Source: Prevotella sp.
Lineage (GTDB): Bacteria > Bacteroidota > Bacteroidia > Bacteroidales > Dysgonomonadaceae
NCBI GenBank assembly: GCA_031263965.1
Contig: JAISES010000069.1
Span: 1-19,786 of the forward strand
Direction: 5' to 3'
DNA length: 19,786 bases
Shown piece by piece: positions 16,557 through 19,786 of this stretch. A program made the translations under genes and the position numbers. Within the stretch, counting starts at the first letter, position 1. Every line of letters starts with the position of its first letter. Below the pieces are notes generated by a model. That model was not told the origin of the DNA. It made no database searches and was given only the letters and a program-made list of their open reading frames with translations.

Positions 16557-17603
16557 ATGGTTAAGAAATATAGAGTAAAGGATATAGCTGAGTTGGCCGG
16601 AGTTTCGGCCGGAACCGTTGATCGGGTTATACATAACAGGGGTGAGGTCTCCGTTGAAAGCAGAAAGAAAATCGAAGAAATTTTGACCCGGATAGATTAT
16701 TATAATGGTTCAGGCCTACCTCAAAAGGAAAATAATAAACGATTTCGTGTATTGGCAATTCTACCCCAACATACAGATGGCGATTATTGGCATGCTGTTA
16801 AAAAAGGGATAGAGCATACCGCTTATTATTCAACGAATATAGAGTTGAAGCTTAGCTTTTTGTGCTATAATCAATTTGATATGTATTCGTGCCGCGAAAT
16901 TTTTAATAAAGCCTTGTCTTTGAAATCGGATGCAATACTTATCGGGCCTTCTTTTTATGATGAAACCTTATTGTTTGCCAATCAGTTATTCATAAGGCAT
17001 ATCCCTTATGTCTTTATTGATACTTCAGTTGAAAACACCAAACCTTTGGCATTTTTCGGTCCGCATCCTTATCAGACAGGCGTTGTGCAGGCTAAGCTAT
17101 TAACAGCTATATTAGAAAACGGAAAGGACATAGCTATTTTTCAGGCTAAAAGGGTTGGCGATAAGACTTCCATGCAGTCATTAACCCGGTCGTATGGTTT
17201 TATAACATACTTGAAAGAGAATTTTCCGCATATTAAAGTGCATTCGGGAGAATACGATTATGGAAACAAAAAAGAGAGCGGCATCCTGCTTGATCGCTTG
17301 TTTAATGGATGCCATAATATTGGCGGGGCAGCGGTTTTTGATACGAAGGGCTATCTTATCGCAGAATATTTGAAAGAGCGCAATATCGCAAATATAAAAC
17401 TGATAGGCTTTGGGACAAGTAAGAAAAATATAGCTTGCCTGAAAGAAGGATCTATTGATTTTCTTATATCCGAACGGCCTGAATATCAAGGCGAAGCTGC
17501 ATTGCGAATAGCGATTGATTATTTGCTGTATAATAAAACGGTGAATATCGAAAATTATACACCTATAGACATCTTAATAAAAGAAACAATAGACTTTTAT
17601 TAA
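16557..17603 (+). CDS. LacI-family transcriptional regulator, probable local repressor of the operon
   Basis: This is a 348-residue protein. Residues 5-50 form a LacI helix-turn-helix (VKDIAELAGVSAGTVDRVIH, then NRGEVSVESRKKI). Residues about 62-345 form a periplasmic-binding-protein-like sensor (FRVLAILPQH, DAILIGPSF, IPYVFIDTS, GGAAVFDTKG, IKLIGFG). The recognition helix reads TVDRVIHNRG instead of the more common TVSRVLNG; this variant is common among Bacteroidota members as I recall. The sensor probably binds a mono- or small oligosaccharide released by the operon enzymes and thereby relieves repression. The gene is divergent from the operon with 519 bases between them, the usual arrangement for a local regulator. 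The target is inferred from position only. Confidence 0.85.
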   Translation: MVKKYRVKDIAELAGVSAGTVDRVIHNRGEVSVESRKKIEEILTRIDYYNGSGLPQKENNKRFRVLAILPQHTDGDYWHAVKKGIEHTAYYSTNIELKLSFLCYNQFDMYSCREIFNKALSLKSDAILIGPSFYDETLLFANQLFIRHIPYVFIDTSVENTKPLAFFGPHPYQTGVVQAKLLTAILENGKDIAIFQAKRVGDKTSMQSLTRSYGFITYLKENFPHIKVHSGEYDYGNKKESGILLDRLFNGCHNIGGAAVFDTKGYLIAEYLKERNIANIKLIGFGTSKKNIACLKEGSIDFLISERPEYQGEAALRIAIDYLLYNKTVNIENYTPIDILIKETIDFY

Positions 17604-17786
17604 ATAGAGTTTAATAACTGATGTTACGCAGTACCGAAAAACAGGATCATTCCATTATAGTCCTTTCTTCTGCGCGCAATTGCACAAGAATAAAAAAAAC
17701 GCTGTGTGCTTCTTTGGTAAATAAGCCCTGTTTTACATCACTTCGTAAAAGAAAAAGCCAGACTGAGAAACGTTCTGAAAATTTGA

Positions 17787-17805
17787 ATGATATAAATTTA
17801 AACAG
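17787..17805 (+). repeat. 19-base direct repeat, copy 2 (serS promoter region)
   Basis: Identical to 9537-9555. Here it spans the -33 region of the candidate serS promoter. The sequence is AT-rich, so chance cannot be ruled out, but a 19-base identity within 20 kb is uncommon. Confidence 0.55.
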
Positions 17806-17829
17806 AGTCTTAAAATATTTATAACTTTG
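17797..17829 (+). promoter_or_regulatory. Candidate promoter of serS
   Basis: A -7 box TAACTTTG (17822-17829) fits TAnnTTTG. TTTA (17797-17800) lies 21 bases upstream in the -33 position, one base off TTTG. The start codon of serS is 25 bases past the -7 box, leaving a short leader. Confidence 0.5.
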
Positions 17830-17853
17830 CAGCTTAAATAATAAGAACCGATT

Positions 17854-19125
17854 ATGTTGACGCTGAAAACCATTAATGAAAATCCGGAGCTGGTGATAAA
17901 GAAACTGGCTAAGAAGCATTTTGACGGAAAAGAGATAATAGAGAAAGTGTTGGAGATAGACCGGACCAGAAAAAAAACACAAACGGTTCTTGATTCTGCT
18001 CTTTCCGAATCGAATACTTTATCGAAGCATATCGGTCAGATGATGAAAGAAAGCAGGAAAGCCGAAGCGGAAACTGCGAAAAATCGTGTGGCGGAAATCA
18101 AGAGCGAAAATAAGGCGCTTGAAGAGACGTTGCGCCAAGCTGAACAAAATTTGCAGGATTTACTCGTGCTTATTCCCAACTTGCCTTCCGATGAAGTGCC
18201 GGAAGGACGTGTAGCTGAAGACAACGTTGTGGAGAGATCCGGCGGCGTGATTCCGAATTTAGGCGATAATGCTCTTCCTCATTGGGAGTTAGCAAAAAAA
18301 TACGACCTGATAGATTTTGAACTTGGCGTGAAGATAACCGGTGCAGGATTTCCCGTTTATAAGGGAAAAGGCGCGAGGTTGCAACGGTCGTTGATAAACT
18401 TCTTTCTGGATAAGGCCCGCGATGCCGGATATATGGAAGTGCAACCCCCTTATGTCGTAAATGCGGCTTCCGGCTACGGAACAGGCCAGTTGCCCGATAA
18501 GGAGGGACAGATGTATCATGCAACAGTAGATGATTTGTACCTGATACCTACGGCAGAAGTTCCCGTAACGAATATATACAGGGATGTGATTCTCGAAGAA
18601 AAAGACCTGCCTGTAAAAAATACGGCTTATTCGGCTTGTTTCCGCCGCGAGGCAGGTTCGTACGGTAAGGATGTACGCGGATTGAACCGTTTGCACCAGT
18701 TCGATAAAGTAGAGATTGTGCGCATCGATAAACCGGAGCACTCTTACGAGTCGTTGAAAGAAATGGTGGCTTATGTGCAAACACTTGTAGAAGCCCTTGA
18801 ATTGCCTTGGCGTATACTCCGTTTGTGTGGTGGTGATATGAGCTTTACATCAGCTCTTACTTTCGATTTCGAAGTGTTTTCTACAGCCCAGCAACGCTGG
18901 CTGGAAGTGAGTTCGGTTTCAAATTTCGAGAGCTATCAGGCTAACCGGCTGAAATGCCGTTACCGTGATGCCGGCAAGAAGATCCAGTTAGCGCACACCC
19001 TCAATGGCAGCGCCCTCGCTCTGCCCCGTATTGTAGCTGCATTGCTGGAAAACAACCAGACCGAAAACGGTATCCGCATACCGGAAGTATTAGTGCCGTA
19101 CACCGGTTTCGAATTTATTAATTAA
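17854..19125 (+). CDS. serS: Seryl-tRNA synthetase
   Basis: This 423-residue class II aminoacyl-tRNA synthetase charges tRNA-Ser (and tRNA-Sec where present) with serine in the cytoplasm. The N-terminal tRNA-binding arm is visible as a charged antiparallel coiled coil (about residues 28-108, rich in E/K/A/Q). Next come the linker LIPNLPSDEVPEG and the catalytic core with LIPTAEVPVTNIY. Motif 2 is F263-R-R-E266 followed by AGSYGKDVRGLNRLHQF. Motif 3 is L383-N-G-S386-A-L-A-L-P-R392. Length and motif order are normal, with no sign of truncation. It is an ordinary housekeeping gene, probably transcribed alone, and marks the right boundary of the accessory sugar locus. Confidence 0.97.
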   Translation: MLTLKTINENPELVIKKLAKKHFDGKEIIEKVLEIDRTRKKTQTVLDSALSESNTLSKHIGQMMKESRKAEAETAKNRVAEIKSENKALEETLRQAEQNLQDLLVLIPNLPSDEVPEGRVAEDNVVERSGGVIPNLGDNALPHWELAKKYDLIDFELGVKITGAGFPVYKGKGARLQRSLINFFLDKARDAGYMEVQPPYVVNAASGYGTGQLPDKEGQMYHATVDDLYLIPTAEVPVTNIYRDVILEEKDLPVKNTAYSACFRREAGSYGKDVRGLNRLHQFDKVEIVRIDKPEHSYESLKEMVAYVQTLVEALELPWRILRLCGGDMSFTSALTFDFEVFSTAQQRWLEVSSVSNFESYQANRLKCRYRDAGKKIQLAHTLNGSALALPRIVAALLENNQTENGIRIPEVLVPYTGFEFIN

Positions 19126-19135
19126 AGTAAAAAAC

Positions 19136-19174
19136 AAACTATTTGGTTAAAACAAACGTTAGAATAAATAGTTT
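19136..19174. repeat. AT-rich inverted repeat downstream of serS
   Basis: AAACTATTT (19136-19144) and AAATAGTTT (19166-19174) are perfect 9-bp inverted repeats separated by 21 bases, starting 11 bases after the serS stop. It is too AT-rich for a convincing terminator and overlaps the -33 region of the next promoter, so its role is unclear. Confidence 0.3.
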
Positions 19175-19179
19175 ATCAT

Positions 19180-19187
19180 TATTTTTG
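19180..19187 (+). promoter_or_regulatory. Candidate -7 promoter box of the SPOR lipoprotein gene
   Basis: TATTTTTG matches TAnnTTTG. TTAG at 19159-19162, 17 bases upstream, is a weak -33 candidate. The ATG at 19228 is 41 bases past the box. Confidence 0.4.
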
Positions 19188-19227
19188 TGTTAATGTTAGA
19201 ATGGAAAACTATATAATATAAAAGAAT

Positions 19228-19746
19228 ATGAATAGAAAATTAGTCGGAATCGGATTAGCTTTAGCCTGTGTTGTAGCACTCGGCTCATGTAAACCAAAAC
19301 AAAGTGCATATAAGTCTGTATATGAGTCTGCAAAGGAAAGAGAACTGGAAGAAAACGCTACAGCATCAACCACTGTATCCAAGCCTGCAACCGCAGTTCC
19401 ATCTTATACCGCAGAGTCTGTAAGAAAAGAAAAAGTTACTCCTGTATATGATAGCGATGCTTCCGGCCTGAAGGCTTATAGTGTAGTTATTGCTGCTATG
19501 GCAATGAAACCGGGCGCCGAATCGTTGAAACAAAGAATGGAGAATGAAGGATACAACATTATTCTTGCCCGTAACGATCAAGGCATGTTCCGTGTGATTA
19601 TTGCCAGCTACGATTCGAAAGAACAAGCGGTTGCAAAGAAAAACGAAATCCTGGCCAAGTTCCGCGGATTAGGTGACGCATCTACATTGAAGAATAAATA
19701 TGGCATTCCGTTCGATGACTGGTGGATCTTGCAAAGGGAATATTAA
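19228..19746 (+). CDS. SPOR-domain lipoprotein
   Basis: This 172-residue protein has a lipoprotein signal peptide ending in the lipobox L18-G-S-C21, so it is expected to be lipid-anchored. Residues about 25-78 form a low-complexity, Ala/Thr/Ser/Val-rich linker. Residues about 80-150 match a SPOR domain (AYSVVIAAM, SLKQRMENEGYNIILARN, MFRVIIASYDSKEQAVAKKNEI), which binds glycan strands of denuded peptidoglycan and often marks division or envelope-maintenance proteins. The tail DDWWILQREY is typical of Bacteroidales relatives as I recall. It lies 102 bases after serS with its own candidate promoter and is probably unrelated to the sugar operon. Confidence 0.85.
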   Translation: MNRKLVGIGLALACVVALGSCKPKQSAYKSVYESAKERELEENATASTTVSKPATAVPSYTAESVRKEKVTPVYDSDASGLKAYSVVIAAMAMKPGAESLKQRMENEGYNIILARNDQGMFRVIIASYDSKEQAVAKKNEILAKFRGLGDASTLKNKYGIPFDDWWILQREY

Positions 19747-19786
19747 TTCCTGATAAAAATAAATGTAAAAGGAAAGCCGGCCGGTT

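Larger units (their letters stand above)
17604..17853. other. Gene-free gap between regulator and serS
   Basis: These 250 bases have no believable gene and no strong terminator after the regulator. A plus-strand frame of about 67 codons inside has no recognisable motif and odd composition. The right end carries the serS promoter and the second copy of a 19-base repeat. Confidence 0.5.

Noticed and set aside
17621..17824. 67-codon plus-strand frame between the regulator and serS
   Set aside because: No motif, Lys/Arg/Ser-rich, and it overlaps the serS promoter boxes.
1..19786. CRISPR array, tRNA/rRNA genes, transposase or phage genes
   Set aside because: No regularly spaced repeats, no cloverleaf or rRNA-like stretch recognised, and no mobile-element proteins among the reading frames.

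Overview
The window looks like Bacteroidota (Bacteroidales, possibly Dysgonomonadaceae; the family guess is weak). The reasons are moderate-to-low GC, TAnnTTTG-type promoter boxes rather than sigma70 boxes, a TonB-dependent receptor with an N-terminal carboxypeptidase-regulatory-like domain, and a LacI-type regulator placed divergently next to a carbohydrate gene cluster.

Region 1 (about 1-16037, all minus strand) is one long, tightly packed operon of nine genes that runs out of the left edge. In transcription order: a GH28-like beta-helix glycosidase, an unrecognised alpha/alpha-barrel protein, a NagB-like aminosugar-phosphate deaminase, a TonB-dependent receptor, a heparinase II/III-type polysaccharide lyase, an ExuT-like hexuronate MFS transporter, an unrecognised toroid plus beta-sandwich protein that resembles a lyase in layout, a 1114-residue fusion of a beta-helix with a GH105 unsaturated-uronyl hydrolase, and a partial GH20-type hexosaminidase. 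Gaps are 2-24 bases, except for one 85-base gap after the receptor that holds a strong hairpin. Taken together the genes suggest uptake of an acidic, aminosugar-containing oligosaccharide. It would be cleaved by lyases in the periplasm and trimmed by unsaturated-uronyl hydrolase, hexosaminidase and GH28. Uronate would enter through the MFS carrier and aminosugar phosphate would be processed by the NagB-like enzyme. There is no SusD, no surface lipoprotein and no sulfatase in view, so a classical sulfated glycosaminoglycan locus is not shown. The true substrate is open.

Region 2 (16038-16556) is the divergent control region between the operon and the lacI-type gene. It holds a long interrupted inverted repeat resembling a MITE or REP element, a perfect 8-bp-arm palindrome centred on the likely -33 box of the regulator gene, and several TTG/TGCAA boxes near the operon side.

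Region 3 (16557-19786, plus strand) has the LacI-family regulator, then ordinary chromosomal genes: seryl-tRNA synthetase and a SPOR-domain lipoprotein. No RNA genes, CRISPR arrays, transposases or phage genes were seen.
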